Below are positions 38,377-46,717 of a DNA stretch of 64,000 nt, in pieces. Source of the DNA: CAVYWD01 sp963772225 (lineage in GTDB: Bacteria > Myxococcota > Myxococcia > Myxococcales > UBA5297); assembly GCA_963772225.1 (NCBI GenBank), contig CAVYWD010000008.1, positions 62,001 through 126,000 of the forward strand. Direction: 5' to 3'. How positions within the stretch are numbered: the stretch's first letter is position 1; the number at the start of each line of letters is the position of its first letter. The position numbers and the translations under genes are program-made. A model generated the notes under the pieces. That model was not told where the DNA came from, did no database searches, and was given only the letters and a program-made list of their open reading frames with translations.

Positions 38377-39870
38377 CTACATCTCCCGATGGACGTAACA
38401 GCCGATGTTGTAGCAAGGGGTGGGCTTGACGGCCCCGCCGCCGCCACTCCCGTTGCCGCCGCCCCCTCCACCGCATTCAGCTGCGCTCTGCGCGACAATC
38501 GTCACCGGAGAGGCACAGGCCCCGAGGGTCTTTTGGTCCACGCTCAGGCCGCAAACCCGATAGACCTCGGTGTCGCCGTGCCCGAGCTCTGGACCAATGT
38601 ACAGGCCGTAGTAGTTGGTCACGTACGTGGTCACCTCGCCGGTCGCGACGGTTGTCCAGCTCCCGTTGCTATTGAGGAACTGGAGAGCATTGACGAAACC
38701 GCTGTCTTGGCAGTCCGCGTAGATATCGACAAAAGCGTCGCCGCACACGGAGCGGATCGTGCACGAGGGCGCGGAGGGCGGAAGGATATTGGCGCAGGCA
38801 TCGCCGATTCCATCGTCATCCGAGTCGCGCTGGTCGGTGTTTGGGACCTTCGGGCAATTGTCATGGTAGTCGTACCAGTGGTCGCAGTCCGAATCCATGG
38901 ACGGATTGCAGGGACCGGTGTAGTCGACCTCGCCGTACCAGAAGTCGTCGGCGCGCCCATGCCGCGTGCGCCAGAGCGGAGTGTGTCCGCCGTGGGCGGA
39001 GTCGAGGACCTGGTCCCGTATCCATTGGGCGTTGTACCCGCGCGTGATGTCCGCCCAGTAGTTGCAGCGATAGAACCCACAGTCGAATAGATTCCAGCTG
39101 ATCCCACTCAAGACGCCGATGGGATCACGCGTTCCGTCCGGGCGCACGACGAAGAGCGGGCCGCCCGAGTCTCCGTGTCCGACTCCGATGCCGTCGACGA
39201 CATGCACCCAGTATTGCCCCGGGGGATCGTCGGGCAGGCCGGGATAGTGGTGAAGAGTCACCTTGCTGTAGTTGACCGCCTGCCGGTGGAGCAGATTATC
39301 GGTATCGACCGTCTCACCGTCGGGTCCGAAGGGGGACCACCCGGCCATCCCGATCTGGCCATAGTCGCCGCCATTGGTGTCCGACCCCCCGGCGTACGGG
39401 GAGGTGAGCGAGGGCCTGACGATCTTGGCCTCTTCGAGCACGGGCTTCGCCGGATCGAGGAAGAGGATCGCCATGTCGATCCCGATCTCCTTGGAGAGAT
39501 CGAAGCAGCCGTTGACGCGCGTGGCAACGCTTGCGCTGCGTCGGGTGCTGACGGCGTAGGCAACAGATCCCTTGTACGCGCCGATGTTGATGTCGGGCCT
39601 GGTGTTGCCGCAGGCAGCATCTTTGACGCAGTGGCTTGCCGTCAGAACCATCAGCGGCGAGATCAGAGTTCCCGTGCACTCACCGTCTTCGAGGGACACC
39701 ACGACGTTCGCCTCGAGCGTGTCGCCGTCGTCGTGACCTCCGTAGAGGGCTTGGTCGACGTGCGACGCGGTCTCGGTGGGCGCAGCGAAACCGCCACACC
39801 CTGCGCCCGCCGCTGCGACGGCGATGGCGGCGGCCATTCGGGCCACCAGGTTGCTCTTGGAATTCGACAT
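38377..39870 (-). CDS. Trypsin-like serine protease lipoprotein with thrombospondin-3 repeat
   Basis: ATG 39870 follows AAAGGAG. The type II signal peptide has its lipobox Cys at about residue 25. The S1 domain has His80 (LTASHC), Asp in EIGIDMAIL (about 129) and Ser in GVGHGDSGGP (about 230). A calcium-binding thrombospondin type 3 motif follows (NCPKVPNTDQRDSDDDGIGD), then a beta domain with several Cys, and a Gly/Ser-rich tail ending PCYNIGCYVHREM. The 497-residue enzyme should act on the cell surface. It is a complete gene, unlike the S1 gene at 32.2 kb. Confidence 0.85.
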   Translation of the reverse strand: MSNSKSNLVARMAAAIAVAAAGAGCGGFAAPTETASHVDQALYGGHDDGDTLEANVVVSLEDGECTGTLISPLMVLTASHCVKDAACGNTRPDINIGAYKGSVAYAVSTRRSASVATRVNGCFDLSKEIGIDMAILFLDPAKPVLEEAKIVRPSLTSPYAGGSDTNGGDYGQIGMAGWSPFGPDGETVDTDNLLHRQAVNYSKVTLHHYPGLPDDPPGQYWVHVVDGIGVGHGDSGGPLFVVRPDGTRDPIGVLSGISWNLFDCGFYRCNYWADITRGYNAQWIRDQVLDSAHGGHTPLWRTRHGRADDFWYGEVDYTGPCNPSMDSDCDHWYDYHDNCPKVPNTDQRDSDDDGIGDACANILPPSAPSCTIRSVCGDAFVDIYADCQDSGFVNALQFLNSNGSWTTVATGEVTTYVTNYYGLYIGPELGHGDTEVYRVCGLSVDQKTLGACASPVTIVAQSAAECGGGGGGNGSGGGGAVKPTPCYNIGCYVHREM

Positions 39871-40005
39871 TGGAGCTCCTTTGGAATGGCGGGAAGTGGA
39901 GCCACCTCGCGGCGCGTCCACCCCGTTCGGGACTGGCCCCAAATCAAGCCCCATGCCAGCGCAGAGCCACGGCGCGGGCGTCGCCGACTGAGCGAAGTTT
40001 CCCTG

Positions 40006-40036
40006 CTGCCCGCCGGGCGCCCTCTGGGCGCCCAGC
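40006..40036. repeat. GGGCGCCC-type palindromic hairpin, copy D
   Basis: CTGCCCGCCGGGCGCCCTCT followed by GGGCGCCCAGC. The opening CTGCCCGC equals that of copy A. It lies about 140 bases upstream of the S1 lipoprotein start at 39870. Confidence 0.5.
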
Positions 40037-40143
40037 GCACGCCCGCCACAAGCGCCAGGGCATCCGCGATTTCCGCCTGGGCGCGCCCAGCGATCTGGGC
40101 GCACGCCGCTCGCTTCTTCGATGGCGTGTCTTCTGCTCGAGGC

Positions 40144-40893
40144 CAAACCTCAATGAGCCCCTTCGTGGAGAGAGCGAGGAGGGCGACCTCGAGCTCTGGC
40201 GACTGCCGCAACCCAAGCGAGAGGAGATCGAAAAGCGGGTCGAGCGCATCGCGCGGCGGACGCTGGCGATGCTGAAGCAGGAGGTGGGGGAGGATCTGCG
40301 GCTGGATGCGCTCTTCTCGACTGCGAGCTGGCACCCAGCAGCAGCTGAGCTTCTCGGCGATGGCCGAGCCGCCGGAGGAACGGGTGGGCAAGCTTTCCGC
40401 GCGGTGCGAAGGCTTCTCGCTGCAGGCGGGCCGACATCTGCACGAGAGCGATCGCGAAGGGCTCGAGGCGCTGCTGCGCTACTGCCTGCGGCCCCCGGTT
40501 TCGCAAGAGCGGTTGTCGATGGCCGAGAACGGCAGCGGCAAGGTGGTGCTGAAGCTCAGGCGCCCATTGGCAGACGGCAGGGCTGCGCTGGAGATGACCC
40601 CGTCACACTGCTCAAGCGTGTGGCGGGCCTTTTGGCCCGGCCCAGGAGCCACGCGGTCCACTACTACGGCGGCTTCGCCAGCCATGCCACCCTGCGCAGT
40701 CGGCTCGTCCCGCGCAGCCCGAACGTCCGCCGGCGCTGCCTAGGTGCGCCGCGGCCCCAAGGCCAGCTCGAGCTGGAGCTCCCCGCGCGCATGCCGAGCT
40801 TCGGCGACCCGGTGGATCTGCTGCAGCTGGTCAAGGCGCCGGCCCCACGAGCCAGGGAGCTGGATTGGCCGTCTCTCTTGAGGCGAACTTTCG
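40144..40893 (+). pseudogene. IS91-like transposase relic
   Basis: It runs from the FVE..EEGDLELW segment through EEIEKRVERIARRTLAMLKQ, AMAEPPEERVGKLSARCEGF, LHESDREGLEALLRYCLRPP and HYYGGFASHATLRSRLVP to LDWPSLLRRTFA. Several frame changes are needed. This is the most complete record of the central part of the family transposase in the window. The 5' half with the zinc and HUH motifs is missing, and the 3' end is replaced at 40894 by repeat C. Confidence 0.7.
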
Positions 40894-40975
40894 CGAGCTC
40901 GCGGGCGGGCGCTCCTGGCGCCTGGCCCTGACCCGGTCAGCTCGGTCGGTCCTCTGTCCCCTCGAGATCATTCGC
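40894..40975. repeat. 82-bp dispersed repeat C, copy 2
   Basis: It is identical to 12344-12425. Left flank: truncated IS91-like transposase. Right flank: GGGAGG ribosome site of the GH9 gene, two bases away. The GH9 promoter must therefore lie within the repeat or in the transposase relic. Confidence 0.65.
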
Positions 40976-40986
40976 CGGGAGGACCG

Positions 40987-43900
40987 ATGCAGCTCCACAA
41001 AACGGCGTCCTCGGCGCTCGCGGCGATGAGCCTCCTTTTCGGCTCGGCCCCCTCGCCCGCAGTCGCCGCGCCGAACTACTCCGAGGCGCTCCAGAAGGCC
41101 CTCTACTTCTACGAAGCCCAGCGCGCGGGCCGCATGCCGGCGGGCAACCGCGTCGAGTGGCGCGGCGACGCCGCGCTCTCCGACGGCGCCGACGTGGGCG
41201 TGGACCTCACCGGCGGTTGGTTCGACGCGGGCGACCACGTGAAGTTCGGCTTCCCCATGGCCGCCTCGGCGACCGTCCTCGCCTGGAGCGCGGTGGAGTA
41301 CCGCGACGGGTACGCGAAGTCCGGCCAGCTCGACGCGCTGCTCGGGGACCTGCGCTGGGCCACCGACTACTTCCTCAAGGCCCACACCGCGCCGAACGAG
41401 CTCTACGGCCAGGTGGGCAAGGGCGGTGACGACCACGCCTTCTGGGGCCCGCCCGAGGTCCTGCAGATGGCCCGCCCCGCCTACAAGATCACCGCGAGCT
41501 GCCCGGGCTCCGACCTGGCCGGCGAGACCGCGGCTGCCCTCGCCGCGTCGTCCATGGTCTTCAGGCCCACCAATCCGACCTACGCCGACACCCTGCTCGC
41601 CCACGCCCGCCAGCTCTACACGTTCGCCGACACCTACCGCGGCAAGTACACCGACTGCATCACCGACGCCGCCGGCTTCTACCAGTCCTACAGCGGCTAC
41701 GCCGACGAGCTGGTGTGGGGCGCCCTCTGGCTCTACCGCGCCACCGACGAGAAGGCCTACCTCGACAAGGCCCAGAGCGGCTACGCCAGCCTCTCGAACC
41801 AGCAGCAGACCCAGGTCAAGTCGTACAAGTGGACCCTGGGCTGGGACGACAAGTCGTACGGCTGCTATGTGCTCATGGCCAACCTCACCGGCGGCGCCCA
41901 GTACCACGAGGACGCACAGCGCTGGCTCAACTGGTGGACCGTGGGCGGCACCGAGCACGGCGCCGACGGCACGAAGGTGACCGTCAGCCCCGGCGGGCTC
42001 GCGTTCCTGGACACCTGGGGGTCGCTCCGCTACGCCGCCACCACCGCCTTCGCCGCGCTCGTCTACTCCGACGCCCTCCAGGACGCGACCCTCAAGGCCC
42101 GCTACCACGACTTCGCCGTCCGGCAGATCGACTACGCCCTCGGCGACAACCCCATGAAGCGCAGCCTGGTGACGGGCTTCGGCGTCAACCCGCCGACCCA
42201 CCCCCACCACCGCGGGATGCACGGCTCCTGGCTAAACGTCCTCACCTCGCCCACCGAGAGCCGCCACGTGCTCTACGGCGCCCTGGTCGGCGGCCCGGGG
42301 GCCGACGACAGCTACACCGACTCGCGCGACAACTACACCAGCAACGAGGTGGCCTGCGATTACAACGCCGGATTCACCGGCGCGCTCGCCCGCCTCTCCC
42401 AAGAATACGGAGGCCAGCCGCTCGCGGATTTTCCGCCGAAAGAGTCCAGGGACGACGACGAGATCTACGCCGAGGCCGCGGTCAACGCCTCGGGGTCCAA
42501 CTTCACCGAGCTGAAGGTCATCCTCGTCAATAAGTCAGGCTGGCCCGCGCGCGTGACCGATAAGCTTTCCTTCAAGTACTTCTACAAGCTCGAGGACGGC
42601 GTGACGCCGAGCATGATCACGGTGAGCTCGGCCTACAGCCAGTGCAACGCGCCCAAGGCGCCGGTCCAGGTTTCAGACAACGTCTACGCCGTCCTCATCG
42701 ATTGCGACGGCGTGATGATCTATCCCGGCGGCCAGGAGCACTACACGAAGGAGGTCCAGTTCCGGATCGCGAGCTCGGGCGCTTGGGATCCTTCGAACGA
42801 CTTCTCCTACGCCGGCATCCCCACGACGCCGGGTGCGACGCCGGTAAAGACGACCAAGATCGCCGTCTACGACGCCGGCACTCGCGTCTTCGGGCACGAG
42901 CCCGGCGGCGACGAGCAGCCGCCCACGGCGCCATCAGGCCTTTCGGCCACCGCGCGGACCGCGACGTCCATCTCGCTCTCCTGGAGCGCCTCCACGGACG
43001 ACGTGGGCGTTGTCGCCTACGACGTCTACCTGGGCACGACGCTCTTGGGCTCGACCCCAAGCACGACCTTCACCGCCACCGGCCTCTCCCCGGGCACCTC
43101 GTACTCCTTCACCGTCAAGGCCCGAGACGCCGCGGGCAACGCCTCGGACCCGAGCGCCGCTCTCGCCGCCGCGACCGAAGCGACGGGCGCGGACACGCGC
43201 GCACCCACCGCGCCGACTGGGCTCGCCGTCCTCGCGCGGACCGGATCGTCCATCACCCTGGGCTGGCTCGCCTCCACGGATGACGTGGGCGTGGTCGCCT
43301 ACGACGTCTACCGCGGCGACGCGCTCGCCGGCTCCACCGCTCAGACGTCCTTCACGGTCGCAGGGCTCACCGCGGGAACCTCCTACTCGTTCACCGTCAA
43401 AGCCCGCGACGCCGCCGGCAACGCGTCGCCCGCGAGCAGCGCCCTCGCGGCGAGCACGCAGGCGCTCTCGGGCGACACGACGGCCCCGACCGCCCCGAGC
43501 AACCTCGCTGCCGGCGCGGTGACCGAGACCACCGTGGCCCTGACCTGGAGCGCCTCGACCGACGACGTCGGCGTCGCCGGCTACGACGTCTACCGGGGCA
43601 CCGGGCTCGCCGGCTCGACCTTGGGGACGAGCTTCACCGCGACGGGGCTCGCGGCGGACACCCTCTACGCCTTCTCCATTCGCGCCCGCGACGCGGCGGG
43701 GAACGTCTCCGCGGCGAGCAACGAGGTCTCGGTCCGGACGGCCAAGGCTGCGGCGCGGGCGAGCGGCTGCTCCTCCTCCGGGGAGCCGGGGCTGACCGCG
43801 TTCCCCCTGTTCGCCGCGGCGGTGGGCGGCTGCTTGCGCCACCGGCGGAGGCGCCGGCCGGCCGCCGAGGCCGCGACGGCTCCATCGGCGCTGCCCTTCC

Positions 43901-44091
43901 GTGCGCTTCGAGTCGAGCCCTGCGCGAGGGGGCGGTGGCCGGCTTTCGCGGGCCCCCGTTGGCGGCCGCCGCGCTCGCGGGGCTTTTGGCGCAGCTCGAT
44001 CCGCTTCGCTCTGCGGCGCTCTTCTTCGCGCCCTCAAGGCTCCTTCGCGGGGATGAAGTCGTATCGGCCGGTGGCCTGGATGAGCAGGTAG
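40987..44091 (+). CDS. GH9 endoglucanase with CBM3-like and three FN3 domains
   Basis: ATG 40987 has GGGAGG just upstream. The Sec signal peptide is cleaved after about residue 28. The GH9 domain (about 30-480) shows WFDAGDHVKFGFPMA (Asp80/Asp83, base), the PPTHPHHRGMHG signature and the acid Glu in TSNEVACDYNAGFTG. A CBM3c-like domain (about 490-640; VNASGSNFTELKVILVNKSG) follows, then three fibronectin-III modules and a tail GCSSSGEPGLTAF...RHRRRRRP resembling MYXO-CTERM sorting signals. Role: cellulose or beta-glucan hydrolysis at the surface. The frame runs on about 75 codons past the tail and overlaps the convergent cupin gene by 58 bases, so the real stop may be lost. Confidence 0.92.
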   Translation: MQLHKTASSALAAMSLLFGSAPSPAVAAPNYSEALQKALYFYEAQRAGRMPAGNRVEWRGDAALSDGADVGVDLTGGWFDAGDHVKFGFPMAASATVLAWSAVEYRDGYAKSGQLDALLGDLRWATDYFLKAHTAPNELYGQVGKGGDDHAFWGPPEVLQMARPAYKITASCPGSDLAGETAAALAASSMVFRPTNPTYADTLLAHARQLYTFADTYRGKYTDCITDAAGFYQSYSGYADELVWGALWLYRATDEKAYLDKAQSGYASLSNQQQTQVKSYKWTLGWDDKSYGCYVLMANLTGGAQYHEDAQRWLNWWTVGGTEHGADGTKVTVSPGGLAFLDTWGSLRYAATTAFAALVYSDALQDATLKARYHDFAVRQIDYALGDNPMKRSLVTGFGVNPPTHPHHRGMHGSWLNVLTSPTESRHVLYGALVGGPGADDSYTDSRDNYTSNEVACDYNAGFTGALARLSQEYGGQPLADFPPKESRDDDEIYAEAAVNASGSNFTELKVILVNKSGWPARVTDKLSFKYFYKLEDGVTPSMITVSSAYSQCNAPKAPVQVSDNVYAVLIDCDGVMIYPGGQEHYTKEVQFRIASSGAWDPSNDFSYAGIPTTPGATPVKTTKIAVYDAGTRVFGHEPGGDEQPPTAPSGLSATARTATSISLSWSASTDDVGVVAYDVYLGTTLLGSTPSTTFTATGLSPGTSYSFTVKARDAAGNASDPSAALAAATEATGADTRAPTAPTGLAVLARTGSSITLGWLASTDDVGVVAYDVYRGDALAGSTAQTSFTVAGLTAGTSYSFTVKARDAAGNASPASSALAASTQALSGDTTAPTAPSNLAAGAVTETTVALTWSASTDDVGVAGYDVYRGTGLAGSTLGTSFTATGLAADTLYAFSIRARDAAGNVSAASNEVSVRTAKAAARASGCSSSGEPGLTAFPLFAAAVGGCLRHRRRRRPAAEAATAPSALPFRALRVEPCARGRWPAFAGPRWRPPRSRGFWRSSIRFALRRSSSRPQGSFAGMKSYRPVAWMSR

Positions 44092-44357
44092 CTCGCCGGG
44101 GCGCTCGACCGATTGAAGACGCGATGGACTCGGCCCGGCGCGACGCGGCACCGCTGCCCCGGCTCGAGCGCGAGCAGCTCCTCCGGCCCGCGCAGGCCCA
44201 CCTCGATGGGCGCTTCCAGGCAGAAGATGTCGTCGGTGACGACGGTGTGCGAATGCCAGGGCGTGGCCTGGCCGGGCCCGAGCTTGTTGATTCGCACGCC
44301 GACGTCGTCCGTGCGCGCGATCCACTCCACCCCGTCGAACCGCGGAGAATCAACCAT
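44034..44357 (-). CDS. Cupin domain protein
   Basis: ATG 44357 is preceded by GAGGAGG. The 107-residue protein shows the cupin barrel: metal motif 1 is GPGQATPWHSHTVVTDDIFC (His-x-His with a downstream acidic residue), and motif 2 is PGQRCRVAPGRVHRVFNRS (His). Small single-domain cupins of this type bind a divalent metal and act as dioxygenases, isomerases or sensors; no substrate can be assigned. It lies downstream of tlpA-like gene 44399 on the same strand with 41 bases between. Confidence 0.75.
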   Translation of the reverse strand: MVDSPRFDGVEWIARTDDVGVRINKLGPGQATPWHSHTVVTDDIFCLEAPIEVGLRGPEELLALEPGQRCRVAPGRVHRVFNRSSAPASYLLIQATGRYDFIPAKEP

Positions 44358-44398
44358 GGCGGACCTCCTCGAGGGAGGAATGATATCGGGCGCGCGCT

Positions 44399-44968
44399 CT
44401 AGCGGCGCTCGGGCGGCGGCGCTGCGAGCGCGGTTTCGACCTCGCGGCGAAGCGCTTTCTCGGAGGCCAGGCCGAAGTGGCCCGCGGCGATTCGACCGTC
44501 GCGGCCGATGACGTAGAGCGTCGGGAGCTGCGCGGCCTGGTAGGCGTGGACGGCCTCGTCCGGCGGAAAGACCACGAGCGGCGGCGCCCCGCCTTGGCGG
44601 CCAAAGAAGTCGGCGAGGGCCTGGGGGCGGTCGTCCGAGTCGTCGTCTACGTTCGCCGCGACGAGCGAAAGCCCTCGAGGCCCGAGCTCCTGCTCCAGCG
44701 CCCGCAGCATCGGCATCTCGGCGCGGCACGGCTCGCACCAGGTGGCGAAGAACGAGAGCAGCACGACCTTCCCGCGCAGCGACTCGAGCGCGAACGGCGA
44801 CCCGCCGAGCGAGGGCGCCAGGAGCGCCGGCGCGGGGGCACCGGCCGCGAGCGCGCCGCCGTCTCGGGCCTCTCGCACCGCCTCGAGGGCTCCCGCTCCG
44901 AGCGACAGGGCGACCCCCGCGATCAGCAGCGCACGACCGAGCCCGTCGCGCGTCTTCGCCTTCGTCAC
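44399..44968 (-). CDS. TlpA/ResA-type periplasmic thioredoxin
   Basis: GTG 44968 is chosen because GGAGG lies 5 bases upstream; longer frames have no ribosome site. The 189-residue product has an N-terminal membrane anchor (RALLIAGVALSLGAGAL), then a thioredoxin fold with active site FFATWCEPCRAEMPML and the cis-Pro region QLPTLYVIGRDGRI. TlpA/ResA proteins reduce disulfides outside the membrane, often for cytochrome c maturation. It is followed by the cupin gene and preceded by the CFI-box gene on the same strand (46 bases), so an operon is possible. Confidence 0.85.
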   Translation of the reverse strand: MTKAKTRDGLGRALLIAGVALSLGAGALEAVREARDGGALAAGAPAPALLAPSLGGSPFALESLRGKVVLLSFFATWCEPCRAEMPMLRALEQELGPRGLSLVAANVDDDSDDRPQALADFFGRQGGAPPLVVFPPDEAVHAYQAAQLPTLYVIGRDGRIAAGHFGLASEKALRREVETALAAPPPERR

Positions 44969-45014
44969 GCCGACCTCCGAAGGCCGTGGGAGCCCCGCCG
45001 ACGGCGAAGGGTGC

Positions 45015-46064
45015 TCACGGCAGGCGCGCCCGCAGCGCTTCGAGGCCGCGGCGCGCGAGCCACCCCAAGGCCGGATTCTCGCGCACGGCGCCCGCCAGCG
45101 CGGGCCCGACCGCGAAGTAGGCGCGCACGAGCGCGCGGCCCCACGGGCGCGGGGCGAGGAAGCGGTCGCGGAAGCGCCGAAAATCCTCCAGCTCCGGCGC
45201 CCCATCGCCGTACACGGCGGTGGCCAGGAAGCACGCGCCCTTCGGGGCGACCCACAGCACGTTGCCGGCGCTCAGGTTCTCGACGGCCGCGAGGGAGCCT
45301 GTCCCCGCGTACAGCAGCGCGACCAGATCGCCCGGCGACGCCGCGAGCGAGCCCCCCGAGGTGTCGTCGAACTCGAGCGTCGCCTCGCCGCCTCCCAGGG
45401 GGAAGCCGCGCAGGACATAGTGCCTCGCCGAGCCCGTGGACCTCGCCTCGAGCGAGCGGACCTCGGCGAAGTGGCCAGTGAAGGGCTTGCCGCAGAGCGC
45501 GCACCGGAACCGGTGCGTGGCGTGCGACGGCGAGACCTCGCAGGGCGAGGGCCGCTGGCAACCCTGGTTCGGGCAGAAGAGCTGGGCGGTCAGCGCCCGC
45601 TCGGGCGCGGGGTCGTAGCGCGAGGCTCCGGTCTCTCGGTCGAACGCCTTGCGCGTCGGCCGGTCGGCGGCTTCGAAGAGCGCGCCCGCCCGATTCAAGT
45701 CGCGCCACAGCGCTCGCGCCTCCCGGGAGAGGTCGTCGCCCGCGGTGATCTCGCCGTCGGCCATGGCCGCCAGGGCCCGCAGCTGAGCCTCCACGGCCCG
45801 GGCGATTGCAGCCGCCCGGCCGTCCGGCGGCGCGGCCGCTGCCGCAACGAAGGCTCGGGCCAGCAGCGCCTCCGCGCGAGGCAAGAGCTCCCGGGCCGCG
45901 TCGCGCGCGGGGTCGTGCGCCCTGCGGTACGCCGGGGGCTCGGGCAAAGAAGCGGCGAGCGCGGCCGCACCGGCGCGCAGCGCTTCGCCGCCGCCCTCGG
46001 CCGAGGCGGGAGCCCGCGCCGCTTCCGCGCGAGCGCGCGCCACCCTCTCGTCGCCCAGTCCCAT
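45015..46064 (-). CDS. CFI-box C-terminal domain protein with C4 zinc motif
   Basis: A 349-residue protein from ATG 46064. The first 170 residues are Ala-rich helices. A central zinc-ribbon-like motif, FCPNQGCQ...PC and FRCALCGKPF, suggests metal binding. A beta-rich part follows (EATLEFDDTSGGSLAASPGD). The C-terminus CFLATAVYGDGAPELEDFRR and FRDRFLAPRPWGRALVRAYF matches the CFI-box C-terminal domain, found at the ends of many proteins of unknown role. No signal peptide is evident. Function unknown. Confidence 0.7.
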   Translation of the reverse strand: MGLGDERVARARAEAARAPASAEGGGEALRAGAAALAASLPEPPAYRRAHDPARDAARELLPRAEALLARAFVAAAAAPPDGRAAAIARAVEAQLRALAAMADGEITAGDDLSREARALWRDLNRAGALFEAADRPTRKAFDRETGASRYDPAPERALTAQLFCPNQGCQRPSPCEVSPSHATHRFRCALCGKPFTGHFAEVRSLEARSTGSARHYVLRGFPLGGGEATLEFDDTSGGSLAASPGDLVALLYAGTGSLAAVENLSAGNVLWVAPKGACFLATAVYGDGAPELEDFRRFRDRFLAPRPWGRALVRAYFAVGPALAGAVRENPALGWLARRGLEALRARLP

Positions 46065-46187
46065 CGCAGCCGGAGGATTGTGGCGCGCGTCCCCCGCCGT
46101 CAAGGAGGCGAGGGGCGGGCCGAAAATTCGCCCAGTGTAGGTCTTCGTGCTACCTCTGGCTTGGAGGGCGAGGAGGCCTGGGAACGC

Positions 46188-46535
46188 ATGTTCGGTGTGC
46201 TCAAGGTCGTGTTCTACACGTTCGTGGCGGTGTCGGTGGGCGTGTTTCTGGGGACCGTGCCGGTGGGAGGTCGGACCATCGCCGAGCGCGTTTCCGGGAC
46301 CTACCAGTCCAAGCCTGCTCGGCCGGCCCCCGCCAGCCCGGCGCGGCCCGCGCGGGTCGAGCCAGCGCCGGCGCACCCCGCCGTGCGCAAATCGCCCAGG
46401 GCGCCCGCTGCGGGCCCGACCGCCATGGCCCAGGCGCCCACCACCGCCGGCGCCGCCAACGCGCCCGACGGCCACAGCGACAACGACGAGAAGGCGCTCG
46501 AGCGGCTCATCGCCGCGCGGTCCAAGCCGCGGTAG
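46188..46535 (+). CDS. Small membrane protein with Pro/Ala-rich tail
   Basis: ATG 46188 follows GAGGAGG at about 11 bases. One transmembrane helix (VLKVVFYTFVAVSVGVFLGT) is followed by GGRTIAERVSGTYQ and a low-complexity Pro/Ala tail of about 60 residues, ending with a short charged helix (DNDEKALERLIAARS). The 115-residue product is probably anchored in the inner membrane. It is divergent from the CFI-box gene. No known family was recognised. Confidence 0.6.
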   Translation: MFGVLKVVFYTFVAVSVGVFLGTVPVGGRTIAERVSGTYQSKPARPAPASPARPARVEPAPAHPAVRKSPRAPAAGPTAMAQAPTTAGAANAPDGHSDNDEKALERLIAARSKPR

Positions 46536-46620
46536 GCAGCCCCGAGAGAAGGGGAGGACCTCCAGGCGGAGTGAGCATTGCCGGAGGCCGAGCGGGCGGG
46601 CGCGCCGGGGTGTTTCTCGC

Positions 46621-46648
46621 TTGACGGCCCGGCCTGGCCCGGTACGGT
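46621..46648 (+). promoter_or_regulatory. Probable sigma-70-type promoter of coiled-coil gene
   Basis: TTGACG (46621-46626) and TACGGT (46643-46648) are separated by 16 bases, 70 bases upstream of ATG 46718. A small CCCCTTCGGGG hairpin lies in the predicted leader. It is one of the few intergenic places here with a good -35. Confidence 0.5.
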
Positions 46649-46717
46649 ACAGGCCCCTTTTCCCCTTCGGGGATTCGTCCCGACAAGAAGGGCCTTTGGC
46701 CTGTTTTGGAGGTAGTG

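Noticed and set aside
40831..42222. Minus-strand open frame opposite the GH9 gene
   Set aside because: The GH9 motifs on the plus strand are unambiguous; the opposite frame has Val/Gly-rich mirror composition.
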